This document shows positions 6,147-6,881 of a stretch of 6,881 bases of DNA, in pieces. A program made the translations under genes and the position numbers. A model generated the notes under the pieces. The model saw only the letters and a list, made by a program, of their open reading frames with translations. It did no database searches and was not told the DNA's origin. Each line of letters opens with the position of its first letter. Positions within the stretch are counted from its first letter, which is position 1. The stretch comes from Alphaproteobacteria bacterium (GTDB lineage: Bacteria > Pseudomonadota > Alphaproteobacteria > UBA6615): assembly GCA_029243445.1 (NCBI GenBank), contig JAQWSA010000011.1, forward strand, positions 1-6,881, in the 5' to 3' direction.

Positions 6147-6881
6147 ATGAAAATTGTAAGTTTCAGAGATTTGAATGGCGAGTCATTTGGAATAGTTGAT
6201 GATAATGGAGGTATTGTTGATGTTGGACGTAAATCATCTTATCCGAGTCTTCGTTCTGCTCTAAAAGCAGATGCTTTAGACGAGTTAGCAGAAATTGGTG
6301 CCAAAGTGGTGTCTGAATATATTATGGATGATATAGAGCTCCTACCGGTAATTCCAAACCCAGATAAAATTATTTGTGCAGGACTTAATTATAAAGATCA
6401 TGCAGAACAATTTACCGATGAAATACCGGAGAATATGACTTTGTTTAGTCGACTTAATAACACATTGGTAGCTCATGGAGATCCTATAGTAAGACCTCAA
6501 GTCTCTAGTAATTTTGATTTTGAGGGTGAACTTGCCCTAATTATAGGAAAAGGTGGACGTCATATAGCTGAGTCAGATGTTTTATCACATATCGTTGGTT
6601 ATACTTGTTTTTTGGATGGTAGTATTCGCGACTACCAACGACATTCCCTAACAGCAGGTAAGAACTTTCACCGTACTGGCCCGCTAGGTCCTTGGATGGT
6701 TACAGCAGATGAAATCCCTGATCCAACTAAATTAGAATTGACTACCCGTCTTAATAATAAAGTTGTTCAGAAATGTACTACGGACTTAATGATATACTCC
6801 ATACCTGAAATTGTCTCTTATATTTCAGATTTTACACCTCTTGTGCCTGGAGATGTAATTGCGACGGGAACTCCTGCTGGG
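6147..6881 (+). CDS. Fumarylacetoacetate hydrolase (FAH) family protein; 3' end outside window
   Basis: The frame is open from the ATG at 6147 to the last base, giving 245 codons, so only the end of a roughly 280-residue protein is likely missing. FAH-family enzymes are divalent-metal hydrolases, decarboxylases or isomerases of oxo- and diketo-acids, often in aromatic or ring catabolism. The N-terminal domain (1-65) is variable. The core begins at NPDKIICAGLNYKDHAEQ. Metal ligands are all visible: Glu126 and Glu128 in FDFEGELALIIG and Asp157 in CFLDGSIRDYQ, at the same spacing as E71, E73 and D102 of human FAHD1. GKNFHRTGPLGPW (171-183) and VPGDVIATGTPAG at the edge complete the family pattern. 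AAGGA (6136-6140) is 6 bases before the ATG, and the gene lies 17 bases after the dehydrogenase pair, so it is probably in the same operon. Whether it hydrolyses, isomerises or decarboxylates cannot be told. Confidence 0.93.
   Translation, partial: MKIVSFRDLNGESFGIVDDNGGIVDVGRKSSYPSLRSALKADALDELAEIGAKVVSEYIMDDIELLPVIPNPDKIICAGLNYKDHAEQFTDEIPENMTLFSRLNNTLVAHGDPIVRPQVSSNFDFEGELALIIGKGGRHIAESDVLSHIVGYTCFLDGSIRDYQRHSLTAGKNFHRTGPLGPWMVTADEIPDPTKLELTTRLNNKVVQKCTTDLMIYSIPEIVSYISDFTPLVPGDVIATGTPAG

Noticed and set aside
1..6881. Mobile element, CRISPR array, toxin-antitoxin or defence system
   Set aside because: No transposase, integrase, regularly spaced repeats, terminal inverted repeats or known defence motifs were seen; the coding content is accounted for by metabolic and cell-wall genes.

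Overview
The window looks like a stretch of chromosome from an AT-rich (by eye, below about 40% GC) Gram-negative bacterium, most likely an alphaproteobacterium. This rests on the mrdA-rodA cell-shape pair, a tRNA-Lys(CTT) with genomically encoded CCA, a small HlyU-family protein of the type common in alphaproteobacteria, and acyl-CoA genes resembling those of that class. The taxonomic call is inference; there is no rRNA or other firm marker.

Layout. 1-567 is the 3' end of mrdA (PBP2, a peptidoglycan transpeptidase), followed 4 bases later by rodA (572-1723, its SEDS glycosyltransferase partner). These two form the core elongasome unit. A tRNA-Lys(CTT) lies at 1784-1859 with a probable intrinsic terminator behind it (1873-1899). 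Next on the + strand come a dienelactone-hydrolase-family gene (1953-2651) and a short HlyU-family gene (2699-2998), separated by 47 bases that begin with an 18-base perfect palindrome. A crotonase-family gene (3020-3817) runs on the minus strand and is divergent, across a gap of about 100 bases, from a tight + strand run. That run holds two acyl-CoA dehydrogenase genes overlapping by ATGA (3920-5065 and 5062-6129) and a fumarylacetoacetate-hydrolase-family gene (6147 to the right edge, incomplete).

How it fits together. The left third is housekeeping: cell-wall elongation and a tRNA. The right two thirds look like a catabolic cluster acting on CoA thioesters. The paired dehydrogenases probably form one heteromeric enzyme in which only the first subunit carries a recognisable catalytic base. 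The crotonase could hydrate or isomerise the unsaturated product, and the FAH-family enzyme could act on a later diketo or oxo-acid intermediate. The substrate cannot be read from the sequence. No mobile element, CRISPR array, prophage or defence gene is visible, and I see no clear new system. The most interesting points are the asymmetric active sites of the dehydrogenase pair, the altered catalytic residues of the crotonase, and the palindrome at 2644-2661.
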